Positions 16,763 through 24,583 of a DNA stretch of 64,000 bases are shown in pieces (position 1 is the first letter of the stretch; each line of letters starts with the position of its first letter). This DNA comes from Asanoa iriomotensis. GTDB taxonomy: Bacteria > Actinomycetota > Actinomycetes > Mycobacteriales > Micromonosporaceae. The translations under genes were made by a program, and so were the position numbers. The stretch spans positions 186,001-250,000 of the forward strand of contig NZ_BONC01000002.1 of NCBI RefSeq assembly GCF_016862515.1. The letters are read 5' to 3'. The notes below the pieces were generated by a model. That model had not been told where the DNA came from. It did not search any database and was given only the letters and a program-made list of their open reading frames with translations.

Positions 16763-17283
16763 GGCGTGCGCTCTCCTCGCTGCGGTGTGGTGACGGGGGT
16801 TTCGTTGACGTCGAGGGCGGCGCGCAGCGCGGCCAGCCCCCGGGCGGTCTGGCTCTTGACCGTGCCCTGGCTGCGCCCGAGCACCTCGGCGGTCTCCTCG
16901 ACGCTGAGCTGCTCGTAGAAGCGGAGCACCAGGACGGCGCGTTGGCCGGGCGGCACCTGGGCGAGCGCCGCGCGGACGCGCATGGCTTCGTCGACGGCGC
17001 CGAACGGGTCGGGTTCGGGACGGTCGGGCAGGAGGTGGCCGGCGGCCTGTTCGCGTCGCCACGGGCGCCGGGTCTCGTCGATGGCTGCGAGCACCACGGT
17101 GCGCCGGGCGTACGCGTAAGGGGAGGTGATCCGGTTCCAGCGGACGTAGAGCTTGCTCAGCGCGGCCCCGACGGCATCGTCGGCCATCGCCCAGCTGCCG
17201 CAGGTCAGGTAGGCGATGCCGCGCAACGTGTCCCGGGCGTTGGTGACGAACTCACGAAACTCCTCCTCGTCGGGTCCCTTCAC
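16759..17283 (-). CDS. SigE-family ECF RNA polymerase sigma factor
   Basis: An ECF sigma factor of 174 residues. Region 2 is in EFREFVTNARDTLRGIAYLTCG to LYVRWNRI, the characteristic start of the actinobacterial SigE family (FxxFVxxR...LRRxAYLLCGD). Region 4 is in VPPGQRAVLVLRFYEQLSVEETAEVLG to QGTVKSQTARGLAALR, with a clear helix-turn-helix. One departure: the usual DLVQ of region 2 is DAVG here. The GTG at 17283 is preferred because GAAGGGAG lies about ten bases upstream; the frame extends further but without a ribosome site. The next gene in the operon encodes a membrane protein that probably senses the signal or restrains the factor. The target promoters are unknown. Confidence 0.85.
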   Translation of the reverse strand: MKGPDEEEFREFVTNARDTLRGIAYLTCGSWAMADDAVGAALSKLYVRWNRITSPYAYARRTVVLAAIDETRRPWRREQAAGHLLPDRPEPDPFGAVDEAMRVRAALAQVPPGQRAVLVLRFYEQLSVEETAEVLGRSQGTVKSQTARGLAALRAALDVNETPVTTPQRGERTP

Positions 17284-17371
17284 GCGTCCGTGCTCCCTTC
17301 TGTCGGGAGCAAGACGGCGGTCAGCCGGCCCGAGGTTGCACGCGGCGGGCAAACCGTGACCCTGGCCGCGT

Positions 17372-17905
17372 TCAGCGCAGTGCGTTGACCACCATCGCGC
17401 CGTGGCGGCGCCACAGGTCCGGGTCCCACTCGTCCAGCGCGACGAGTTGGCGGGCCGGGCCGCAGAGGAGGACGCGCAGGTCGAGCGCGCTCAGGTCGGT
17501 GCGCGCCTCGCCCGCTGCCTTGGCCGTGTCGACCAGGCCGCTGATCAGGTGCAGCAGGTCCGCGGCGGGCACGAGGCGGGCGTCGAGGAAGGCCTCGGCC
17601 AGGCCGCGGTCCCGGGCCAGGCGGGCGAACAGCTCGGGGACGTAGGCGGACAGCGGCGTGCGGGTGTCGACCGCCGTCCTGGTCCAGGCCGCGAGGTCGG
17701 CGAAGCTGTCCTTTGCGATGGCCAGGACCAGGTCATCCTTGGTGGGATAGCTGCGGTAGACGGTAGCCCGCCCGACGCCGGCGTGCGCCGCGACCTCGGG
17801 CACGGTGACGCGGAGACCGTGCCGGGCGAACAGCTCCCGCGCCGCGGCGACGACGCGCTCGTGGTTGCGACGGGCGTCGGTGCGGCGATGGGTGACCTCG
17901 GTCAT
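17372..17905 (-). CDS. TetR-family transcriptional regulator
   Basis: A 177-residue DNA-binding repressor. The N-terminal HTH is clear: RRNHERVVAAARELFARHG, then VPEVAAHAGVGRATVYRSYPTKDDLV, ending near residue 62. The ligand-binding C-terminal domain is divergent, of the kind in the TetR_C_33-like group (LLHLISGLVDTAKAAGEARTDLS, LLCGPARQL). It lies one base after the stop of the SnoaL-like gene, so both are on one leftward transcript, and it probably regulates that operon. The effector is unknown. Confidence 0.88.
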   Translation of the reverse strand: MTEVTHRRTDARRNHERVVAAARELFARHGLRVTVPEVAAHAGVGRATVYRSYPTKDDLVLAIAKDSFADLAAWTRTAVDTRTPLSAYVPELFARLARDRGLAEAFLDARLVPAADLLHLISGLVDTAKAAGEARTDLSALDLRVLLCGPARQLVALDEWDPDLWRRHGAMVVNALR

Positions 17906-17906
17906 C

Positions 17907-18260
17907 TCAGCGGTCGAAGCCGGTCTCGCTGATGCTCCGGAAGCGCCCGTCGGGGGCGCAGGTCGCGAACACGTACAGCTCCCGGTGCAGCCGGCTGCCG
18001 TCCTTCATCGTGACGTCGTAGACGTGCCGCTCGGCATAGGTCGACCCGGCGCGCAGCTCGTCGAGCACGGTCACCGTCCCGCTGGCAATCTGGTCGCGCA
18101 TCCCCGCGACCATCGCCGCGAACCCGGCGCGGTCGAGCACCTCGCCGTCATTGCGGTGCTCGTAGTCCGGCGCGTAGAACCTGTCCAACGCCTCTTCGAA
18201 CGGCAGCGTCGGCTCGAACGCCAGCTCACGGACGGCCTCGCTGATCCGCGCGTGCCACAT
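17907..18260 (-). CDS. SnoaL-like / NTF2-fold protein
   Basis: A small protein of 117 residues with the cone-shaped NTF2-like fold suggested by FEEALDRFYAPDYEHRND near the N-terminus, the GFAAMVAGMRDQI helix, and the strands HVYDVTMKDGSRLHRELYVFA. The family includes polyketide cyclases, ketosteroid isomerase-like enzymes and binding proteins; no catalytic set identifies which this is. GGGGGAG lies about eight bases before the ATG. It is followed at once by the TetR gene. Its upstream region is the heptanucleotide array described separately. Confidence 0.75.
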   Translation of the reverse strand: MWHARISEAVRELAFEPTLPFEEALDRFYAPDYEHRNDGEVLDRAGFAAMVAGMRDQIASGTVTVLDELRAGSTYAERHVYDVTMKDGSRLHRELYVFATCAPDGRFRSISETGFDR

Positions 18261-18357
18261 CGTCGATCTCCCCCGGTGATCCGGACTCCCAGGTCCGGTT
18301 GGGCTCGACGCTACCGGACCCGGGAGTCCGTTTCCCCGTGAGCCCCCTCACCGCAAG

Positions 18358-18676
18358 CCCCAGGCCTCGGGCCTCAAGCCCCAGGCCTCGGGCCTCAGGC
18401 CTCGTGCCTCGGGCCTCGTGCCTCGTGCCTCGGGCCTCGGGCCTCAGGCCTCGGGCCTCAGGCCTCGGGCCTCAGGCCTCGGGCCTCAGGCCTCGGGCCT
18501 CAGGCCTCCGGCCTCAGGCCTCCGGCCCCGGGCCTTCGGCTTCGGGCTTCGGGCTTCGGGTCTCGGGCTTCGGGCTTCGGGTCTCGGGCTTCGGGCTTCG
18601 GGTTTCGGGTTTCGGGCTTCGGGCTTCAGCTTCGGGCTTCGGGCCTCGGGCTTCAGGCCTCGGGCCTCGGGCCTCA
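18358..18676. repeat. Heptanucleotide tandem array, about 320 bp
   Basis: Dozens of 7-bp units read CCTCGGG or CCTCAGG in the left part and TTCGGGC in the right part, with occasional CTCGTG and CTCCGG variants. The change from CCTC- to TTCG-type units near 18535 shows that subfamilies spread locally, as in slipped-strand expansion. Because the unit has no stop in any frame, long open frames run across it (ASGLRPR-type heptapeptides on the plus strand); I judge these to be chance. It lies between the 3' end of the GATase-like/CysS-tail gene (it covers that gene's last three bases) and the SnoaL-like gene. Confidence 0.9.
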
Positions 18677-19930
18677 GGTCGAAGGCGCGGCTTCGGTGAG
18701 TGACCAGGTGGTGCCGGCGGGGGTGTCGCGCAGCTCGACCCCCGCCGCCGCTAGTCGGTCGCGGACCGTGTCCGACGTGGCGTAGTCGCGGTTGGCCCGC
18801 GCCTGGGCGCGCAGATCGATCAGCGCGTCCACGAATGCCCCGACCGTCTCCGCCGGGTCCGCGGCGCCGCGGCGGGCCAGCTCGCCCAGCCGGACCACCA
18901 TCCCGCGCAGGATCGAGCGCGGATAGTCGGCGCCGTCGCTGGTTTCCGTGTCGCCCGACCAGTCCACGATGGCCTGTTCGAGCGCGAGCATCGCGGCCAC
19001 GCAGGCGTCGACGTCGCGCGCCGCCAGCGCCGCCGCGAAGCGGGCGTCCAGCTCGTCGGCCGCGCCGCGCAGCGACGGCTGGTCGGGCGCCGTGGTCGCC
19101 TCGGACTCCGGTCGCGGCTGCGGCGGCACGCCCACCGGCCCATCTGCCGACGGCCCCGCGGCCAGGTCGGCGAAGGACAGGACCGAGCCGGCCGGGAAGA
19201 CCGCGCTCGCACCGGCCTGGCGCAGTGTCAGCACACCGTTGCCCGACACCGTCGCCGTTTTCGCGTCGAGGTCGAAGGTCACCGCCGTGTGCTCGTCGAC
19301 GCCGATGATCAGACGGCCGTCGGGCAGCTCGGCCTCGAGCGCACGCAGCCGCCCCTCGCCGAGATAGCAGTAGCGGGTGTCGTGGTTGCCGCCCTCGGCA
19401 TTGTCGTAGTGCGGGATCAGCACCGCCGGGAAGCCGATCGCCGCTTCGAGCAGGTTGAGGCCCGGCGCCCAGTGCGGCTCGATGCCCGCCTTGTAGATCT
19501 CGTAGACCGGCACCGTGTGCGTGCCCAGCGTCAGCGCCGCCGCGCTGGCGAACAGCACGACGCCCGACCGCGTCAGCTTGTCGGCCAGCAGCTCCGGGAT
19601 CGCCGTGTCGCGCCACTGGCGCAGCGTGTAGGTCGGGCTCCCCGGGCCCGCGAACACCCAGCCCGCGTCGCGCAGCGCGGCCAGCGCGCGCTCCCGGGCG
19701 ACCGAGTCGTCGGGCGGCCGCCGCCACGAGACCACCGAGACCGGCTGTCCGATGCTCTGGTCGAAGTAGCGGACCGCACGCGCCGAGATGTCGTCGGCGT
19801 TGGACTGGAAGCCATAGGGCGTGTCCAGCAACGCCGCGGGCCCGCTCACCCGCGCGAAGACGGCCCGATGCGGCTTGACCATCGTGGGCGCCGTCTCACC
19901 GGACCCCATCACCACCAGCAGCCGGCTCAT
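18674..19930 (-). CDS. Fusion of a peptidase-S51/GATase-like domain with a CysS-type C-terminal domain
   Basis: A 418-residue two-domain protein. Residues 1 to about 235 are a class I glutamine-amidotransferase-like fold of the S51/cyanophycinase group: LLVVMGSGETAPTMVK, VFAGPGSPTYTLRQWRDT, and a nucleophile elbow VVLFASAAALTLG with Ser in place. After a Pro-rich linker the last 120 residues resemble the anticodon-side helical domain of cysteinyl-tRNA synthetase: ALEQAIVDWSGD, then RANRDYATSDTVRDRLAAAGVELRDTPAGTTWSL. The CysS catalytic domain is absent. Start ATG 19930 has GCGAGG upstream. Similar fusions are known as uncharacterised actinobacterial proteins; function unknown. The stop codon lies at the edge of the heptanucleotide array, so slippage there could alter the C-terminus. 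Confidence 0.75.
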   Translation of the reverse strand: MSRLLVVMGSGETAPTMVKPHRAVFARVSGPAALLDTPYGFQSNADDISARAVRYFDQSIGQPVSVVSWRRPPDDSVARERALAALRDAGWVFAGPGSPTYTLRQWRDTAIPELLADKLTRSGVVLFASAAALTLGTHTVPVYEIYKAGIEPHWAPGLNLLEAAIGFPAVLIPHYDNAEGGNHDTRYCYLGEGRLRALEAELPDGRLIIGVDEHTAVTFDLDAKTATVSGNGVLTLRQAGASAVFPAGSVLSFADLAAGPSADGPVGVPPQPRPESEATTAPDQPSLRGAADELDARFAAALAARDVDACVAAMLALEQAIVDWSGDTETSDGADYPRSILRGMVVRLGELARRGAADPAETVGAFVDALIDLRAQARANRDYATSDTVRDRLAAAGVELRDTPAGTTWSLTEAAPST

Positions 19931-20003
19931 GCCCGTGCCTCGCTTCGCGAGACCCGGCATTCGCCGGCGGCGCTGTGTTGGTTGATTCGCTCGCGGCGGT
20001 CGC

Positions 20004-20840
20004 TCATGGTCGCACCAGCGTCAGCAAGTCGGCGGCTACCCGGGCGGGCTGTTGGGCGTGCAGGTCGTGGTCGCCGCCGGCGTAGGCGTGGACCGTTGCC
20101 GACGGGATCGCCGTGGCCGCCGACTCGACCCGGGAAGCGGCGCCGGCCGGCATCAGCAGCACCGGCATGGTCAAGCGTGGATACCACTGCTGCGGCGGAT
20201 GGTCGTACATGCTCCGGACGATCTCCATGTGTCGGTCGATCGGCAGCCGCCGTGACAACCGCCCGTCGGGGTCGACCCGCAGGTTGGCCAGTGTGGCCTC
20301 GACCGCGGCCGCCGACCAGTCGGGATGGCCCCTGCGCAGGTGCGCGCGCAGGTCGTCGGCGCGCAACCCGTCGAGCTCCGGAGGCCGCAACGCCGCCGCG
20401 CACGCCGCCCACGACCCGAACGACGACGGCAGGTCGATCCACCCGCCGTCGACCAGGGCCAGCGCACCCACCGAAGCGGGATGCAACGCGGCGAACTCGA
20501 CGACCACGTTGCCGCCCCACGACTGCCCGGCCACCACGGGCCGGTCGAGCCCGAGCGAGGAAACCACCACAGCCAGGTCAGCGGCCGCCGTCGCGGTGTC
20601 GAAGCCCCCGCTTGGCAGGTCGGACGACCCGTGGCCGCGTAGGTCGACGGCATAGCTCGGGTGCCCGGCCGCGGCCAGCGCGGCGGCCACCTCGTCCCAC
20701 AGCCGGGCGTTGGAGGCCAAGCCGTGGACCAACAGGAACGCGGGCGCCGACGAACCCGCGCGACCCTGGGCCACCCTGTGTCGCACGCTGAGCGCGACGC
20801 CGTCGGCGACAGTCACCTTCACGGCGCTGAATGTAGCCAC
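20004..20840 (-). CDS. Alpha/beta hydrolase
   Basis: A 278-residue alpha/beta-hydrolase-fold enzyme. The oxyanion region is LLVHGLASNARLWDEV, the nucleophile elbow is AGQSWGGNVV (Ser), and the acid and His lie in LLMPAGAASR and YAGGDHDLHAQQP. The strand-helix order and YAVDLRGHGSSD are typical of carboxylesterase/lactonase-like members. No signal peptide. Three starts are possible (TTG 20852, GTG 20840, GTG 20822); GTG 20840 has a G-rich site just upstream. It lies 27 bp before the leftward glycosyltransferase gene's end and could be co-transcribed with it. Substrate unknown. Confidence 0.85.
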   Translation of the reverse strand: MATFSAVKVTVADGVALSVRHRVAQGRAGSSAPAFLLVHGLASNARLWDEVAAALAAAGHPSYAVDLRGHGSSDLPSGGFDTATAAADLAVVVSSLGLDRPVVAGQSWGGNVVVEFAALHPASVGALALVDGGWIDLPSSFGSWAACAAALRPPELDGLRADDLRAHLRRGHPDWSAAAVEATLANLRVDPDGRLSRRLPIDRHMEIVRSMYDHPPQQWYPRLTMPVLLMPAGAASRVESAATAIPSATVHAYAGGDHDLHAQQPARVAADLLTLVRP

Positions 20841-20867
20841 ACCCCCCGACAAAAACCGAGAGGTCGG

Positions 20868-21785
20868 TCAGATCCCGCGCCCGTAGCGGTGCAGCGTCGA
20901 CAGCACGTTGTCCACCTTGACCGCACCGGTCATCGCGGCCACCGCGATCGCCGTGCGCGGCTCGCGCCAGTTCGCGCGGACGGCCTCCCGGGTCCACTTC
21001 CATGCCTCGGCCCGGTTGCCGGTCGCCGCGTTCCAGCAGGCGAGCTGCCCATACACCCGGGCCGCGCCGGGCGGGCAGCCCCGGATCTCCGGATGCCGCT
21101 CCATCATCCAGCGCAGCGACGAGATCTTCGTCTGGTACTCGTACACGTAATGCGACGACCGCCCCCACAGCACCTGCACCAGCGGCTCGTCGACGTGCGC
21201 GATCGGGTGCCGGCGCGCGGCCCGCAGCAGCAGGTCCCAATCCTCGTTCTGCGAGCCGGGCGCGTCCTCCGCGACCAGGCCGATCCGGTCCGACTCGACC
21301 AGCGCCGTGCGCCGGATAACGAACGTCGACGAGTGCAGCATCGCCATCCGGGAGCGGGCCAGCTCCGCGACACCGACCGAGGCCATCCCGGCCAGCCGCG
21401 GGGTGACCTTTCCCTTGTACGACACCGCGATCGCGCACGTCGAGAACTCGGCCGACGAGGCGAGCAGCGCCGGCACCTGCACCCGCAGCTTGTCCGGCGC
21501 CCACTCGTCGTCGTCATCACAGAACGCGACGAGCTCCGTGTCCAGGGCGAGGATGCCGCTGTTGCGCGTGCCGGCCAGCCCGGAGGTGCGCCAGTTCGAG
21601 ATGACCAGCACGGGTACGCCGTCCGTGGTGGCCAGCAGCAGATCGGGCGCGGTCTGGTCGAACGCCACCACGACCCGCAACGGCCCGGGATAGTCCTGCG
21701 CCCGCACCGCCGCCAACGCCTTCCGGAGCAGCTCCGGCCGGTTCCGGGTCGGTATCACCACGCCGACCGACGGCCACGCGTTCAT
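20868..21785 (-). CDS. Family 2 glycosyltransferase
   Basis: An inverting GT-A glycosyltransferase of 305 residues, acting at the cytoplasmic face. It opens with VGVVIPTRNRPELLRKALAAV, then LRVVVAFDQ and GLAGTRNSGILALDTELVAFCDDDDEW, where the DDD run is the nucleotide-sugar/metal site. EDWDLLLRAARR is the acceptor-side catalytic segment. The C-terminus (about 60 residues) is a helical tail without a membrane span. It is translationally coupled to the sulfotransferase gene (4-bp overlap at 21782-21785). Its place at the edge of the polysaccharide locus suggests that it adds a sugar to the repeat unit; donor and acceptor are unknown. Confidence 0.9.
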   Translation of the reverse strand: MNAWPSVGVVIPTRNRPELLRKALAAVRAQDYPGPLRVVVAFDQTAPDLLLATTDGVPVLVISNWRTSGLAGTRNSGILALDTELVAFCDDDDEWAPDKLRVQVPALLASSAEFSTCAIAVSYKGKVTPRLAGMASVGVAELARSRMAMLHSSTFVIRRTALVESDRIGLVAEDAPGSQNEDWDLLLRAARRHPIAHVDEPLVQVLWGRSSHYVYEYQTKISSLRWMMERHPEIRGCPPGAARVYGQLACWNAATGNRAEAWKWTREAVRANWREPRTAIAVAAMTGAVKVDNVLSTLHRYGRGI

Positions 21786-22729
21786 CGCGTACCCCCGCGG
21801 GAGACCATGACCGGATAGCCGTACGCCCGCAGCAGCGGAGCGCACACCGCACCGACCAGGCGGCGGTCCGTGGCGGGCAACCCGCGCAGCCAGCCGTCGT
21901 CGCGGCGCAGCGGGATCCGACCGACCGAGAAGCGCATCGGGTTGCCGGCCGCGCTGTGTCCGACGCTGAGATCGGCGTGCGCCTCGGAGAGGAAGTCCAG
22001 ATCGGACTCACCGAGGCTGAGCCCGGCGAAGGACGCCAACGACGAGAGCCCCGCCCGCGGATCCGCGACGAACTGCTCGTACCGGACCCGCAGCAGCGGC
22101 ACACCTCGCCGGGCGAGCAGGCCGAAGGCCGCGTTGTGCGCGTTCCAGAGCATCGCCGAGCGGCCGGGGGAGTAGCGCGTCATCTCGCTCTCGCCGTCGG
22201 CCTCGGGTCGGGACACCACCTTGGTCCAGCTGTGCGCGACACCCCGCGGGTCCCGCACGACGTGCGCCACCCGCAGGTCGAGCCCGGTCGACCAGCGCAG
22301 GCAGTGCGCGAGCGCGCTGTGCTTCGACGAGTCCACGAGCACGGACGCCCCGGTCACCTCGGCGGCGGCGCGGTAGACCGCGGTGTAGTAGCCGGCGTAC
22401 TCCCGCACCTGGGCCCGGTAGTCGTCGGGGAGCCGGGGCGAGGCGAGCCGCGGGATGTGCCGAGTGCGTTCCACGGCCGCTTGCAACGCCAGCACGCGGT
22501 AGACGTCGACGTTGGCCCAGCCGCCGAACGCGACCTCACCCACCCGGGTCCAGAACTCGCACGCGGCGAACCGCTCCCCGCACCCGCACCGCTCGTTGGC
22601 GCGGATGTCGCGTTGCCAGAGGTGCACGACCTCCCCGAGCGCGCAGACCCCGGGCAGCTCACCGAGCAGCCGTTCGACCAGCGTGGTGCCGCTGCGGCCC
22701 AGCCCGCCGACGAAGAGAAGCCGTGCCAC
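21782..22729 (-). CDS. PAPS-dependent sulfotransferase
   Basis: A 315-residue sulfotransferase. The 5'-phosphosulfate loop is FVGGLGRSGTTLVERLL (residues 6-22) and the 3'-phosphate motif is VAHVVRDPRGVAHSWTKV. The segment LVDSSKHSALAHCLR lies between them as in bacterial Sulfotransfer_1/3 proteins. Two cysteine pairs (CGCGERFAACEFW) in the N-terminal third are like those of a group of actinobacterial sulfotransferases. It starts at GTG 22729, with GGTGGG upstream. It transfers sulfate from PAPS to an acceptor hydroxyl, here probably a sugar of the locus's glycan, inferred from its coupling to a glycosyltransferase gene. Confidence 0.88.
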   Translation of the reverse strand: MARLLFVGGLGRSGTTLVERLLGELPGVCALGEVVHLWQRDIRANERCGCGERFAACEFWTRVGEVAFGGWANVDVYRVLALQAAVERTRHIPRLASPRLPDDYRAQVREYAGYYTAVYRAAAEVTGASVLVDSSKHSALAHCLRWSTGLDLRVAHVVRDPRGVAHSWTKVVSRPEADGESEMTRYSPGRSAMLWNAHNAAFGLLARRGVPLLRVRYEQFVADPRAGLSSLASFAGLSLGESDLDFLSEAHADLSVGHSAAGNPMRFSVGRIPLRRDDGWLRGLPATDRRLVGAVCAPLLRAYGYPVMVSRGGTR

Positions 22730-22779
22730 TTTTACCCACCTTCGCTCGTTTCAACCACATAACGAGCGGGAGAGCCGAA

Positions 22780-23547
22780 GTGTCGCTTCATTATGGATTT
22801 GCCCGAGTTCACCTGGACGGCTCGCGGCTCCACATGATCACCGAGCGCCGAGTGGTGGCCGTGGTGCGGCGTGCCCTCGCGAGGGGGCACGGCGGCCGCA
22901 TCCTGACCCCGAACGTGGACATTGTGCGGCGGGCCCGATCGTGCCCCGAGGTGCAGTCCTTTCTGGAGGATGCCACCCTGGTCGTCGCCGACGGCATGCC
23001 GCTGGTCTGGGCCAGCCGGCTCGCCCGCAACCCGCTGCCCGAACGGGTCACCGGATCCAACCTGATCTGGTCGCTCTCCGCCGGTCTGGCCGCCGACGCC
23101 CGGTCCGTGTTCGTCCTCGGCGGCGACACCCCGGACATCGCCGAGCGGGCCGCCGACCGCCTCGCCACGGAGTTTCCCGGCCTGTCCGTCGCCGGCCACC
23201 GCTCGCCACCGTTCGGCTTCGACGCCGACCCGGGCGCGGTGGACGAGGCGGTCACCGCGGTCGCCGAGGCCGGACCGGACCTGGTCTTCGTCGGCATCGG
23301 CTTCCCCCGGCAGGAAAGGCTGATCGGCCGGCTGCGGGCGGCGCTGCCCGCAGCCTGGTTCCTCGGCTGCGGGATGGCCGTCAACTTCGTGGCCGGGCAC
23401 CAGCACCGCGCCCCGGCCTGGATGCAGCGCGCCGGCCTGGAGTGGGCACACCGCCTCACCCGCGAGCCCCGCCGGCTGGCCCGCCGCTACCTGCGCCACG
23501 ACGCCCCGTACGCGCTGAAGCTCCTGGCAACCGCGACGAAACGCTAA
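22780..23547 (+). CDS. WecG/TagA/CpsF-family glycosyltransferase
   Basis: A GT26-family enzyme of 255 residues that adds the second sugar to a lipid-linked monosaccharide. All family motifs are present in order: TPNVDIVRRA (Thr and Asn), VVADGMPLVWASRL (catalytic Asp), ERVTGSNLIW, VFVLGG, FVGIGFPRQERLI, GCGMAVNFVAG and the C-terminal membrane-binding tail RAPAWMQRAGLEW...RLTREPRRLARRY. The GTG at 22780 is chosen because GGGAGAG precedes it; an in-frame GTG at 22723 would overlap the divergent sulfotransferase start. It is the only rightward gene inside the locus; its stop overlaps the stop of the convergent GH26-like gene by three bases. No priming phosphoglycosyltransferase for it is in the window. 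Confidence 0.93.
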   Translation: MSLHYGFARVHLDGSRLHMITERRVVAVVRRALARGHGGRILTPNVDIVRRARSCPEVQSFLEDATLVVADGMPLVWASRLARNPLPERVTGSNLIWSLSAGLAADARSVFVLGGDTPDIAERAADRLATEFPGLSVAGHRSPPFGFDADPGAVDEAVTAVAEAGPDLVFVGIGFPRQERLIGRLRAALPAAWFLGCGMAVNFVAGHQHRAPAWMQRAGLEWAHRLTREPRRLARRYLRHDAPYALKLLATATKR

Positions 23548-24542
23548 GGCTTGCCACCGGACAACTCCGACGCCAGTTCCTGGAACGCGCCGAACGCCGG
23601 CTCGTCGTCGGAGATCTTGAAATGCAGGGTGCGCGGGTTGTCGTCCGGGTCGGAGTCGAAGTACGCGACCGCGCGGATCTGCGGGTTGGCCTTGAAGACC
23701 CGCGTGGCGTCCCTGATCCACTCCGCCCGGCGCTGCGGACCCCACTCCCGCGCCACGCCGAACTCACCCACGATGATCGGCTTGGGCCGCTGCGCCGCCC
23801 ACTTGAGGAAGTTGCCCATGAGCTCGTCCAGCGGCCGGTACTCGCTGCTCGCGTACACGTCGACGCAGGTCCAGTCCACCTGGTCGTCGCCCGGGTAGAA
23901 CAGCGGCGCGTCACCCCGGTCGAAGCCCTCGGCCGTCGGGCACCAGACCCACGACGCGTTCGTCGCGCCCTCCGCCTTGAAGATCTGCCGGGTGTACTTC
24001 CACGCCGCGATGTAGTCCTCCGGCGACCACATCGTCGCGCGCAGGTTGGGCCGGTCCATCTCCCAGCGGAACCGCATCATCACCGGCTGTTTCGCCTTGG
24101 CGACCCGGCGGGCCTGTTCGCGGATCGTGTCGTCGTGCTGGCCGTCCAACATGGACCGCGTGTCGCCGGAGGCCCAGCTGACCATCACGATGCTGCCGCG
24201 CTTCACGTACTCCTTGTCGGTCTCGGTCCAGAACTTCTCGTCGAACGTGCGGTAGGTGTTGATGACGTCGAACCGCCGACCCAGCGACTTCTCCACGCCG
24301 GCGACCGCCTCCCTGCGCCCCGCCTGTCCCCACACCGACGGCTTGACCCACGCGCCGACCCAGACCTTGTCGCCCGGCGCCTTGACCGGCCCGCTGTCGA
24401 ACGGTCCGGTCTTCGTCGCCACGCCGGCCGGGCGCCGGCCGAAATCGGCCGAGGGCGCGGGCTTCGGGGTGGTCGCGGTGCAGGCGGCCAGTGCGGCCAC
24501 GACGACGACGGACACAACGGCGGCAGGGATACGCGCGACCAC
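23544..24542 (-). CDS. GH26-like glycoside hydrolase, lipoprotein
   Basis: A 332-residue predicted surface-anchored hydrolase. The signal peptide ends in the lipobox LAAC (Cys21). The catalytic barrel resembles GH26 (beta-mannanase/related): the likely acid/base is Glu161 in MMRFRWEMDRPN and the nucleophile Glu260 in PIIVGEFGVA. WVWCPTAEG, VDWTCVDVYAS and YFDSDPDDNPRTLHF are other GH26-type features. GTG 24542 follows AAAGAGGAG by four bases. It is the last gene of the polysaccharide operon (41 bp after the flippase gene) and probably trims or releases the chain; the linkage is not known. Confidence 0.85.
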   Translation of the reverse strand: MVARIPAAVVSVVVVAALAACTATTPKPAPSADFGRRPAGVATKTGPFDSGPVKAPGDKVWVGAWVKPSVWGQAGRREAVAGVEKSLGRRFDVINTYRTFDEKFWTETDKEYVKRGSIVMVSWASGDTRSMLDGQHDDTIREQARRVAKAKQPVMMRFRWEMDRPNLRATMWSPEDYIAAWKYTRQIFKAEGATNASWVWCPTAEGFDRGDAPLFYPGDDQVDWTCVDVYASSEYRPLDELMGNFLKWAAQRPKPIIVGEFGVAREWGPQRRAEWIRDATRVFKANPQIRAVAYFDSDPDDNPRTLHFKISDDEPAFGAFQELASELSGGKP

Positions 24543-24583
24543 GTTTCTCCTCTTTCGTCGGACGGGCCGTAAACCCGTGGCTG

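Noticed and set aside
18358-18676. CRISPR array
   Set aside because: The units are 7 bp with no unique spacers and no cas genes are near.
18299-18703. Possible heptapeptide-repeat proteins encoded by the 7-bp array
   Set aside because: All frames on both strands are open because the unit lacks stops, there is no ribosome site, and no conserved flanking domain. It is better seen as non-coding repeat DNA.
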